Made by a program: the position numbers and the translations under genes
NCBI GenBank assembly: GCA_028753945.1
Contig: JAPNXP010000009.1
Location: 310,001-374,000, forward strand
Source: Hexactinellida sp. DTS-2022
Taxonomy: Eukaryota > Porifera > Hexactinellida
Reading direction: 5' to 3'
DNA length: 64,000 nucleotides
Part shown: positions 46,188-56,400 of the stretch, in pieces
How positions within the stretch are numbered: position 1 is the stretch's first letter
Layout: each line of letters starts with the position of its first letter
Notes under the pieces: generated by a model
The model's database searches: none
What the model saw: only the letters and a program-made list of their open reading frames with translations
What the model was told of the DNA's origin: nothing

Positions 46188-49100
46188 TCAATTCAGTCGT
46201 TCTAGCTTCAAATTTGCCCCCAAGAGCCCTGGCATTCTGAGCCCAGCTATTGCCCCTGTATCGGAGCAGTAGAAGAATATATTCTCCCTATCGATCCCTC
46301 TCTCTTCTCTCTCATAGCAAGTCCTCCCATCGCACTCCCCAACTATAATCTGGAACCTGTTGACACCTGTTTCCTTCAGTTCCAGTTGTTCGTACCCCAG
46401 TCCCCTGCCCACCAAATTAACCCCCAGCATTCTGACACTCAACACAGTAGTGTTATACACACCATAGTTCCCAATGTACCGTGATAGGCTCTGTATCCTG
46501 TCTGTATTGCTTTTCTTGTTAAATTCGGTTTTCAGTGCGTGCGATGTGAGTCCGGTTATAAGCTCCTTGTACACTCTCTCCACTAACACGTCTAAATCTG
46601 GGTTTATGGCTCCATTCCAGAGAGACACGAAGCCAACCTAGCAACCAGTGTATGCATTAGTTATGTGAATAGCTTATATGGCAGAGCTTTCGTTTGCAAA
46701 TATATCGAAACAGCAAAGTTGGTTTATAGTTCCATATACTATTGTCTATTCGGTATTTACGCCTGATATTAGCAAGCAGAATATAATTAGTTCTGCTACA
46801 GTGGAACCGAAAGCCAGATAGATATTTAAGCAGTGATTATATGCATATTCATTTAACCGCACTTTTATGGAGACATATGATATTTGGTCAATAGACACAA
46901 TTGCACAATAAGCTTATTCAATTGAAACCGGTTTTTTCTAACCATTTTTTTACAAGAAAATAAAGTTAGAAATATCCGATAGTTAGAAAAACCGATTGAA
47001 AATACAGCAAAATTGAAATTTCGTACACATTTAGAATAAATATTAAATAGTTAGTTATAAACCCGGTGATATTATACACCCTGGTTTCACTATACTAACC
47101 TGTAGTTCCGTTACGAAGGAGAACAGACAGTGGTATCCTGGCATGGCCCCCACATAGAATCTGACCATGTACCCCTGCACCATGCGTATGTGGAACGGGA
47201 GTCCCTGTATGGACCTCCCGTCCGGACCCACGTGAGTAGGCAGACCCATCTGCAGTCGCCAGCTGGGAGACAGGAAACTGAAGGGAGCCTCATCCCCGAA
47301 CCTAGGTATAGGATATAGGATATAGATATAGATATAGTACCATGGATATGTATCTGTTTATATGTTGTTTGTTATGTTTGTTGTCTGTTTGATGTTGTTG
47401 TTGTTTGGTATGTTTATTTGTTGTTGTTGTTTATTTGTATGTTTGTTTGTTGTTGTTGTTGTTATTTGTTACGTTATTGTTATTTGTTATGTTGTTGTTG
47501 TTGTTTGTTTTTGTTATTATTTGTTATGTTGTTTGTTTATTTGTTTGTTTGTTATTTGTTATGTTGTTGTTTGTTATGTTTGTTATTTGTTATGTTGTTG
47601 TTTGTTATGCTTGTTTTCCTGCTGCTTGTTGTTGTTTGTTGTTGTTGTTGTTTACCTGTGTGCCCGATAGAACAGTTCGGTGAGCAGAATGAGATCCTTA
47701 ACGCATGAGTATACCTCCCCTGCGGGCGCATACCAGCCGGTTGTTAGGTTGAATAGAATCTCTCTGTGTCTCGAGGTGTAGCCAGTGGCTTTATTTCTGT
47801 TTCCGGTCTCCAGGTCAGTTCCGGTGTTACAGGTGCCAAGCGGAAGTAGCACCTTATCTTGTAGCAGGGAGGAGTAGTTAGAATGGTCTAGCGAATATAT
47901 GTACAGTAGAGTATACAGACAAATAGGTTTATTCTAAATTGTCGGTTATTCTAACTATTAGGTAGTGATACAATCTTTTGTAAGAAATTCCAACTTCACT
48001 AGTATTTTTCATCAATTTTTTCTACCACCAGACCAGGTTGCTTTGAACCGATTAAGTGGAGAAATCTATTAACCAGTGGCTCTATTAAGCGGAGTCGACT
48101 GTATTCTTAAATTATCATTACAAATATAAAATGACCATGTATAAAGGGGCCATTTAATCCATTGACTTTCAAGCTATTATTTAAGCTACCTCATGCTTAC
48201 AATTTAGAGTTTAGACTGACTTTATTTTGATTATTACACTTACGTATTTAAGTTAGTATGGGACTATAAGTATGTTGTTGCTTACTTGTTATTTCCACTA
48301 AGAAGTGCCCCAGTATTGAGAACGCCAGGTTGCTAAGGTGGGGCCTATGGAATGCAGGCCCTACATAATGTTCCGGCTTAATACCGGCTATAATATCGCG
48401 TGTGTCCATGGTACAATAGTTATCTGTGACGTAATCAACTGGGTGCTGACAAACGCCCCATTTGGGGAGGCCACTCATGTGAGATATAATCTGTCTGGGA
48501 GTTAGCTGCGTGTTGGAGTAGGGGTTCGTGAGGTTATAGTTAGGACTGTACTTAGATAGGGGATCGTCTAGGGAGTGAATTGTACCCTCGTCCAGTAGGG
48601 AGAATAGAATTAGAGAGGTGTAGATCTAAATATACAGTAATAATAGGTTTGTAGTTTGTTGTTGTTGTTGTTGTTGCTGTTGCTGTTGGTTTGTTTGTAT
48701 ATTTGTTTCGTTGTTGGTTTATTTATGTGTTTGTTTGATGTTTAGTTGTTTTGTCGTTGTTAGTTTATTAATTTGTTTGTTTGTTTTAATATACGAAGAA
48801 ACGTTTGCAAATTTGGTTTGTTTGTCTATTTATTTGATTATTAGGTTGTTTGTTTAGTTGTTATCATAGTTTGTCTATTTATTAGTTAGTTAGTTTGTTT
48901 GTTGTTGTTGTTTACTCCTCACCTGAGTCACGCCCGCTACTTTGAACAGGGTCCCCGTGTCGGGTCGCTGGGGGGACCCGGCTTCAATGCTTCCTATCCC
49001 CACGGTCCACAGAGTAGATCCTCTATAGCTTATGCCTGCCATTATACCCCGGGAGGAGGTGCGGTAAATACTGTTGTGTAGTAACCGTTTTATTTTCCGT

Positions 49101-49240
49101 ATCGGCATTCGTATCTCGTCAGGAATGACCTCACCAATTGGAGCGGGTGAAGGGTAATCCGGGCAAGTTTTGGGTCGAATTATCACAGTTTGTATTCCTG
49201 TGATTAATGCAAATAGCAGCGATATAGTTTGTAGGTTCAT
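46188..49240 (-). CDS. LACTBL1-like beta-lactamase-fold protein lacking catalytic residues, 5 exons
   Basis: Minus-strand exons 48923-49240, 48286-48625, 47656-47857, 47100-47301, 46188-46637; phases match, 503 residues. Residues 1-21 are a signal peptide or signal anchor (MNLQTISLLFALITGIQTVI). The serine-beta-lactamase S-x-x-K motif is replaced by GVTQ (103-106, in FKVAGVTQ). The following LTPRQIISHMSGLP is the usual LLSHTSGLP block. The Y-x-N motif is LSN (HLSNLAFSILGHFL, about 202-210), so Tyr is lost too. GTCNTGTDLE and TTGWYAPAGEVYSCVKDLI are further family blocks. Probably secreted or lumenal and non-hydrolytic, perhaps a binding protein. All donor sites but one are followed by AAC-rich DNA. 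Confidence 0.85.
46919..46998. mobile_element. TA-type MITE, family E copy 2 (decayed)
   Basis: TTGAAACCGGTTTTTTCTAA to GTTAGAAAAACCGATTGAAA; related to 61610-61785. In intron 4 of the LACTBL1-like gene. Confidence 0.55.
47362..47655. repeat. TTG/TTTG/TTATG low-complexity intron sequence
   Basis: Almost the whole of intron 3 of the LACTBL1-like gene is a degenerate GTT/GTTT repeat. The long V/C/L-rich ORFs it yields on the plus strand are artefacts. Confidence 0.9.
48029..48101. mobile_element. TA-type MITE, family A copy 4 (left end missing)
   Basis: ACCAGACCAGGTTGCTTTGA to TATTAAGCGGAGTCGACTG. In intron 2 of the LACTBL1-like gene. Confidence 0.75.
48655..48915. repeat. TTG/TTTGTTTA low-complexity tract in intron 1
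   Basis: Degenerate (GTT)n and (GTTT)n fill intron 1 of the LACTBL1-like gene, with a pure (TTG) run next to the donor. Confidence 0.85.
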
Positions 49241-50148
49241 TTTGTAACTCTGTATACAATGTTACAGTAATTCCCAATTTATATAAATCCAGAAAACTGT
49301 ATCATATGATTGCATTCTATAAAAGTTCAAATAGTGCACTAAAAGGATCGGAAATTCTTTCATTCGTGTGACATTATCTTATAAAGATAGCTAATTGGGT
49401 ATTTTCCTTCTGTTGATTAGATACCCAACATTATTTGTGGTACCGTTGACGTCCCGTCTATTCGAACTGAAACCCTCAATTGACTGATTTATCTGCGTGG
49501 AACATTTATACCGATTCTGGATTCCTAAATTCGGATAATTGGTGTTTCATTCGAAACTTCCAGATACCATCTGTAAGCGTAAATTAGATTGTTCATTTCT
49601 ATTATTAACTGCAACTGTAATTATGTTAGTGGATTCACACTGTTTTATTAATTAGTTTACTTTTGTATAGTGGAGTTTCCGTAATTGGTAAGCAAGTCGC
49701 GTTTTGCACAAAAATTGTTAACAGTTCCCCTCTATACATTAAATTATTGGATTATTGCCTCGTTAGTAGGAACACCAGAGGACCGTCAAATGCAGTAGAT
49801 TTGTATCAGTATAGTAGTATGATTCCAAAATGAATTTCCAGGAGGGTGACAACTTGTTTTCTGTTATGATTTCTGAACACAATTCTTGCTCCCTAGAACG
49901 TTGAGAATGTTTTGACACTTGTTACAGTACTATTGGCACAGTGTAATTTTAGATTTTTTTGTTATAGCTATTAATAATTAGCTTTCAAGAGAAAATTTAT
50001 TGACTTTCAAATTCAAAGATAAATTATTATGCAATAGGAATTCCTTGTTTGCCAATTTCTAATTAAATAATGTATTGTTGTTGTTGTTGACAAAAAAAGG
50101 GATAGACTCATGTAAATATACTTTTATGACTAGTTAGGTTCCATTGCA
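49241..50148. other. Intergenic between divergent genes
   Basis: Contains the TATA element of the minus-strand LACTBL1-like gene (TTTATATA at 49278-49285 on the plus strand, TATATAAA on the gene strand, 38 bp from its ATG) and a 3' fragment of MITE B (CTCGTTAGTAGGAACACCAG at about 49757). No gene or RNA seen. Confidence 0.55.
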
Positions 50149-51372
50149 ATGGCAACTAACATACAAGAAGAGACAGCCAGAGAGCTGGAACGAATTCGGG
50201 GGGAAGTTTTAGTAGCGAAAGAGGAGTTACGTGCCCGATTCGAGTATTATTTCCAAGTGTTACGTGGCAGACACCTCGAACTGGTGGCACAGCTTGATGA
50301 AGTGGTCCGTGTGGCAGAGACACAAGTGGAGGACAGACAGGTTAAGATGAATCAATTGGAAGTGACCAAAGCTGAGGTGAAACAGAATCTCCAACACAAT
50401 GAGCTCAATGAGACTCTAGTAAATGTGTCCCGAGAGTTGGACGAAAAGATACGGGGACTAGAGGCGACTGTGGATCGGATTCCATCTGTGTGGCTCGAGT
50501 GGCATGACGGGTGGTTGGAAGGTGGCATGGCTGGATTATGTCGCTTGTGTGAGGGAGTATCCTACGTGAACAGACACAACCCAGTGTGGCCTGGTGTCAA
50601 TCAAGGAGAGGGACAGATGGAAATATGTATTCCTCGTGGTCTGTCAATAGACAGAGACAATGGAGATATATTCGTGTGTGACTGGTTTCTTAATAGGATT
50701 CAGGTGTTTAACAAAGATGGCAATTATTCTAGAACAATTAAGCCACAAGGAATGACTCTTCCTAATTCCATAACTGTCTCACTCCATCACCTGTTTGTCA
50801 GCTGTGATTTTTCACGTAATATCTACAAGCTAGATAAAGTGTCTGGGGACATTCTGTGTCGTGTTGAAACAGAATATGCCATGTGTGGTCTGTCAGTTGA
50901 CACAGACACACTGTATGCAGGAATGTGTGTAACTAATAGCATATCTCATTTCAGTGTTGAGGATTTGAGCTCTGTCGATATGATTCCACTTAACTCTCCA
51001 CATATTACAGAGGGCACTTGGCTATGCGACCTAAAATTAGCTCCCTCTCTATTTATAGTCCTGTTTCGTGAATGTCCCTATTCTGTCCAATCCTTTACCA
51101 GAGATGGGAACCTAATCCACTCGATTGTGTCGCAGGAACAGCTGATTGGAGCTTGGTATTTCTGTCTGGACAGACACATGAATATTATAGTTAGTGACGC
51201 GAGGGCTAATAATATCAAAGTGTTCAGCAGAGAGGGACAGCTTGTCGGTACCATGGGACACGAAGGGACAGGACCTGGAGAGTTCCGATCTCCTAGCGGC
51301 ATAGACATCAACAAGGAAGGACTTGTTGTTGTTGTTGATGCGAAAGATTCTCACAGACTGCAATTCTTTTAG
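50149..51372 (+). CDS. Coiled-coil NHL-repeat protein, intronless paralogue
   Basis: 407 residues, no introns. Residues 5-110 are a coiled coil (ARELERIRGEVLVAKEELRA). NHL-type propeller follows: ICIPRGLSIDRDNGDIFVCD, WFLNRIQVFNKDGNY, and at the C terminus GTGPGEFRSPSGIDIN with GLVVVVDAKDSHRLQFF. No RING or B-box. Same architecture and length as the 3-exon gene at 31666-36638, whose intron positions correspond to uninterrupted sequence here, so this copy could be a retrocopy or the other gene could have gained introns. Divergent from the LACTBL1-like gene. Confidence 0.9.
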   Translation: MATNIQEETARELERIRGEVLVAKEELRARFEYYFQVLRGRHLELVAQLDEVVRVAETQVEDRQVKMNQLEVTKAEVKQNLQHNELNETLVNVSRELDEKIRGLEATVDRIPSVWLEWHDGWLEGGMAGLCRLCEGVSYVNRHNPVWPGVNQGEGQMEICIPRGLSIDRDNGDIFVCDWFLNRIQVFNKDGNYSRTIKPQGMTLPNSITVSLHHLFVSCDFSRNIYKLDKVSGDILCRVETEYAMCGLSVDTDTLYAGMCVTNSISHFSVEDLSSVDMIPLNSPHITEGTWLCDLKLAPSLFIVLFRECPYSVQSFTRDGNLIHSIVSQEQLIGAWYFCLDRHMNIIVSDARANNIKVFSREGQLVGTMGHEGTGPGEFRSPSGIDINKEGLVVVVDAKDSHRLQFF

Positions 51373-51511
51373 ATATTATTATTCACAAACTTTTTCCTAT
51401 TTATTACATTATTTTCTTCAATATTTATTGTAGATGCGTTTTTCCAATACTTCTATTATTGTTTGTTTGTAGGAACCCAAACATCAACTTTATATTTTTA
51501 TATTATCTGTA

Positions 51512-51540
51512 ATACAGTTCGTGCTAACGAGGTTCTACTG
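51512..51540. mobile_element. Right-end fragment of MITE family B
   Basis: TACAGTTCGTGCTAACGAGG then TTCTACTG directly upstream of the Gbeta gene. Confidence 0.6.
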
Positions 51541-51584
51541 TATCTATACTTCCTATTTACTTATCGCAGCATAACTGTACCTGA

Positions 51585-52775
51585 ATGGAGGCTCCCAAAC
51601 TGTCCCCTCTCCAGGAGCTAGCCCCCTTGTCCCCTGCAGGAACATCCCATTCTGTCAGCAATGACAAGTCCCCTGTCCCCGTTGGGCCGCTGTCCCCTGG
51701 CAAGCTATTCGACCCCAAGTCCCGTATCCCCTTATTGGAGCAGGAAGTCGCTAAGTTAAAATCTAATTTGGAAGGCATTCGCGTTCGTTTGAGGGACAAG
51801 GAACTTTCATTAATGTCCGGTCGAGTCGCGCCTATAGCTGTCCCACAAACGCCACTCGCGAATATGAAAATACGGAAAGTAATGCGTCAGCATTTGGGGA
51901 AGGTGTTATGTGTAGATTGGTCCCCCGATGGGGTACATTTGTGTTCCTCTAGCACCGATGGAAGTGTTATTATATGGAACGGCGAAACCCAGAAGGCCGT
52001 CCGGACATTTACATTTCAGATACCATGGATAATAACCTGTGCATTCGCCCCAGTCCTCTCCTCGCATGTTATTTGCTACGGTGGCCTAGACAACCGCTGC
52101 TCCGTAATGCGAATCCCGAGTCTCCTCGAGGAGTGCGAGGTGTCGCGAGCCACTTTCGCGTGTCACACCTCCTTTCTCTCCTGCTCCCGGTTTCTAGGGG
52201 GAGACCAGCAGCTTCTGACGGGCTCAGGGGACGGCACTTGTATACTCTGGGACGTAGAGGGGCAGAGGGCCGAAAGGACATTCCGCACCATGGGCACACA
52301 GGTTATGTGTCTTGACATTAACCCGGCTAATCCGTGGAGCGTGTTCGCAACGGGCTGCAGTGATAATGTGGCTCGCGTTTATGATATTCGAACTGGGAAC
52401 TGTGAAATGATGTTTGACGGTCATGTCTCGGATATAAACACGATTCGATTCATGCCAAGCGGTGATTCCTTCATTTCCGGTTCCGATGATAGCACCTGTC
52501 GCTTGTACGATATGCGGTCAGATCAGGAACTTCAAGTTTTCGCGAGGGACTGTATTATATTCGGTGTCTCGTCAGTTGACACCTCACAAAGTGGGAGGGT
52601 ATTATTCTCAGCTCATGATGACAATACTGTTAATATCTGGGATATGATTCATGGGAAAAGGTTGATTTCGTATCTTAACTTTCACGATGATAAGATTACG
52701 CGCCTTAGACTGTCACCTGACGGAATGTGTGTCGCCACTTGTAGCTGGGACACCAGTATCAAGATTTGGTGCTAA
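51585..52775 (+). CDS. Heterotrimeric G-protein beta subunit, Gbeta5-like
   Basis: Intronless, 396 residues. Residues 1-45 are a Pro/Ser-rich extension. Residues 48-75 form the N-terminal coiled coil (LLEQEVAKLKSNLEGIRVRL). Seven WD repeats follow: GKVLCVDWSPDGVHLCSSST, GGLDNRCSVMRIPS, GSGDGTCILWDVEG, GSDDSTCRLYDMRSD, and SAHDDNTVNIWDMIHGKRLI. IIFGVSSVDTSQSGR is closer to vertebrate Gbeta5 (IIFGASSVD) than to Gbeta1-4 as I know them. Gbeta5 pairs with R7-RGS proteins through their GGL domain rather than with Ggamma. The final WDTSIKIWC is typical of the family end. The subtype call is tentative. Confidence 0.88.
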   Translation: MEAPKLSPLQELAPLSPAGTSHSVSNDKSPVPVGPLSPGKLFDPKSRIPLLEQEVAKLKSNLEGIRVRLRDKELSLMSGRVAPIAVPQTPLANMKIRKVMRQHLGKVLCVDWSPDGVHLCSSSTDGSVIIWNGETQKAVRTFTFQIPWIITCAFAPVLSSHVICYGGLDNRCSVMRIPSLLEECEVSRATFACHTSFLSCSRFLGGDQQLLTGSGDGTCILWDVEGQRAERTFRTMGTQVMCLDINPANPWSVFATGCSDNVARVYDIRTGNCEMMFDGHVSDINTIRFMPSGDSFISGSDDSTCRLYDMRSDQELQVFARDCIIFGVSSVDTSQSGRVLFSAHDDNTVNIWDMIHGKRLISYLNFHDDKITRLRLSPDGMCVATCSWDTSIKIWC

Positions 52776-52892
52776 TAACTACATTCCTTGTGTGTATTAT
52801 CGTTACTATGTGGATTCTTTGAGACTTTGTACATTTCTGTTATAATATTTTATTTACTTACGATCTATAATTCTATTGGTTATACAATCGAC

Positions 52893-53020
52893 AAACGTTA
52901 ATTCGAACAAATTTATTTTTTCCTTGGAAGCCCCTCCCATACAATATCAATTCGAAAATTCGAAAATTCGACCAAATAAATTTTCCCTTTGAGTGTGCGA
53001 ATTAACAGATGCTGACTGTA
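52893..53020. repeat. MITE-like inverted repeat with GTTAATTCGAAC ends
   Basis: ACGTTAATTCGAACAAATTT at the left and ATAAATTTTCCCTTTGAGTG then TGCGAATTAAC at the right. About 128 bp. The rest of 52776-53381 shows nothing recognisable. Confidence 0.55.
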
Positions 53021-53381
53021 ATTAGTTGTGTTATGATGGTATAATGAGGTAAGTTGTCCCATGGCCTGGTGATCAAAATGGGCCCATGGATGTATAGGGA
53101 TTATTAATGTTTGTTTACATATTTTATTTTGTTTATATCTTCTAGTGAACTTCAATTATTTCCACACTAAGAAATTATATTCAGGTTATGACCTTGCTAC
53201 TAATTAAATTCTATTTTAATTCAGTGTATTATTACAAAAATGGTTAAGATTTTCCGTTAATTTCCCTCTAATTTACTGTTTGTTCATGAACTATTCTATG
53301 ATTTAATTATTTTCGTACCATCTGTAGAGAATAAAACTTTGCACGCTATTGTATAGGCATTATACTAGTTAGCGAGCTCAA

Positions 53382-53389
53382 TATAAATA
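53382..53389 (+). promoter_or_regulatory. TATA box of IGFBP-Kazal gene
   Basis: TATAAATA 45 bp upstream of the ATG at 53427. Confidence 0.6.
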
Positions 53390-53426
53390 CTGTGTGTTTG
53401 TTCTAAGTAAAATATTTATTTGTATC

Positions 53427-56400
53427 ATGAATTCTTTATACACATTTGTTTGTATTTATTTTATTATTATTGTTGTTTATCCCACTGGCATTGAAGGGAA
53501 ACCCAATTTGTATGATTGTTCGCCTCAATGTTCCTCTTTTGCTTGCATTAACACAACTCTCTGTCAGTTAAATAAATACACTTCAACTTGCGGTTGTTGC
53601 CATTTGTGTTTAAAGAACAATCTAGAATACTGTGGGGGACCCTATGGTACATTTGGGGTTTGTAGGAGAGGCCTGGCGTGTACCGTTAGGGAAAATAAAT
53701 TTCTGACAACAGCCAATGCCGGAGTTGGAAGATGCTTGCGTAAGTTTTATTGTAAATTATATTTAAATATTAACTGTTTTTATTTCTAAATCTATATTTA
53801 AATATTAACTGTTTTATTTTTAGAATTGAATTCTTACAATAAAAAATGTAAATTTATAGGAATTTTAGGGGGGGTGACACCCAAAGTTGATTATTTGGAA
53901 AGTATTTAATATTTGCATATAAATTTGTTGTTGATACTTGCATGAAGTTAATCTGTAAGAAATGCAATAGATAGGAAATACGAATCATAGGAAAATTTGT
54001 GAATCTAAAAATACAATAATTAAACTGGAATTTTAATTATTCAGATTTTACAATTCTATTTATTTTATTTTTCTACAGTATTTAACAACTATACTACATT
54101 TGAGGCTTTGAGCGGGATTAATTAATTGTAAATTGCTAACTTGCTTCAATGCAGGCATTCATTATTGCATTAGGACTTTTCGCCCTCGATTATAATTACC
54201 ACATATTATTGTGGGTTGATAACACTTTATTTAATGGAATTTCTATTTACACTTTTACCACCAAAAATAAATATCCTTGATAACGTGATGTTCAGGCAAT
54301 TGTGTGCGCTTAAGTTCAATTACGTATTATTTCACATTATAGATAGGTTACTGCATTAATTGAAGTCAAACAATGCAATTTAGCTTAAGTGGTATACGTC
54401 TGCTTAAGTAAGCACTTTTATACTTAACTTAATTGAATTTCCAGTTAATCTAAAATTCTAAATAATATAATTTAAATTAATATTTACTATCTGAAATTGA
54501 GGTAGACTAAAAATAGTTTGTATATCCCAGAAAATAAACATTGGGGCCAAAACATTAAGTAAAATGCCAAAAATATATTTATTAAGTGTAATTATATTTA
54601 TAGCATGATAACTTGAAACATGCAATATTGCATTTCAGTTAAGTTATTAATTTAATTAAGTTAATTAGTATGTTGCAGTAAAACCACTTAATTTCATTTA
54701 AAATATGAAATAACATATACACTCAACTAATTAAATAATTATATTATTCACCTTTCAAGGAATTATCCAGGAGCGCGAGACGCTCCTTTGGAGTATGATT
54801 TTGGAAAATTTGAATTTAGGAGCGCGAAAATTTGGAATCCTCTCCTATACCGTAACATTAATTTGTGATTTAGGCGTATGGAAATTGGATCAGAACAGGA
54901 TTAGGAGCGCATTTACAATTCTATATTTAGTAGGGACACCAGGGGACTATTTAACTATATCCCTTTTACCCGAGTTCGTATTAACAAGTGCCTCTATGAA
55001 TTAAAGCTTAAAGGCTTTAAAGAAACCTATGGGAAATAGTTTAGACATGTTTTACATTAATTCATTTATAATTCGAGTCACATTGGTTTTACAGCATAGT
55101 GACATATTGTTTACAACGTATTAACTTGACGTATTGATAATTCTGTATAATTTATCGTTTTAATTGTTTAATGAACTAATTTTCATTGTTTAATGAACCC
55201 TTTCAAGAAATGAACTGACAAACAATTTGTTGGAACCTTATAGTTCTGTTTATATTTGGTACTAAGTTAGTTTATTCATATTTCAAATGTTTTCATGTTG
55301 GTTTTCTACAGATGGTTTTCCTGTTTTTATATCATCAGTGAAATAGATGATCTCTTTAAAAGTTATCATTCAAAATTGTTGGAATTACTAAATATCGACC
55401 GACTAAAATGTGATTTTAAAGGTCATCATTTGACATCAAAATTCACCTTGGGGGCGTTCAAACGTTACGTAAACGCTTCCAAAGGGGGGGGGGGGTCAAC
55501 TAATGTGTGACAAACCATAATTTTTGTATTACAAACAGGTCAAAACCGTAATATAGGGAGGGGGTGTCTAATTTCCTGAAATTTATGTTACGTAAGTTGA
55601 AAAGCACCTTTACGAAACCGGGTTTACATTCAAAATGTGTTGTCCATTATTTATACTTATTTTTGTATAAATATTTCCAGAAAATTCTAGAAATGAAGGT
55701 AGGATTCTGTTTCATATAAATATAGGTTTTTGGAAAGAATCTTATGTAATCTGGGCACGTGTGTATCGAGTGATTCTGTATTTTGTATTTGAATGTGTGA
55801 CAAAATTTCCTGAAACTTTTGAGTGGCACTTTACGAAGCCGGGTTTTTATATTCAAAATGTGTTGCCCATTATATATACAAATAGTACAATAACATATAT
55901 ATTTTGTATAAGTAATCCGAATAAACTAAATTAATTTGTATTTATTTAGCTCTGGCTTGTCTGAACAGCTGTAAGAGACAGCGCACCTACCCAGTGTGTG
56001 GCAGCAATGGGTACGTGTTTAAGAATCTCTGCGTTTTGAGGAAATATTCCTGTGTTAAGGGAGTTCATGTGGCTCCTATTCCGCTCAGTCAATGTGTTAA
56101 CAACCGTGAGTTCTATTTATAGATGTAGTTATACAGTAGATGTCGGATATAAGCACACCGGTTATAATAATATGTCGGATATAAGAACACTAACTATATT
56201 GGAAAACGGTTGCCATATACCCCTGTATAATTTATGTCGGTTATAAGCATTATATGCAGTTCCCGACGATGTGCTTGTAAGTTATAACCGGCATCCACTG
56301 TATATACAAATATATATTTAATAAACTGTAATGATGATGGGAACTGAGATTTTATTGGACCTAAATGTACTTTATATAAAGCAATTTTGCTACAGTAGAC

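Noticed and set aside
47362-47708. V/C/L-rich ORFs of about 100 codons
   Set aside because: They are translations of a GTT/GTTT simple repeat inside an intron of the minus-strand gene.
55295-55510. 71-codon ORF in the first intron of the IGFBP-Kazal gene
   Set aside because: It runs into a TTACGTAA-type element and a G-run, and has no domain or splice support.
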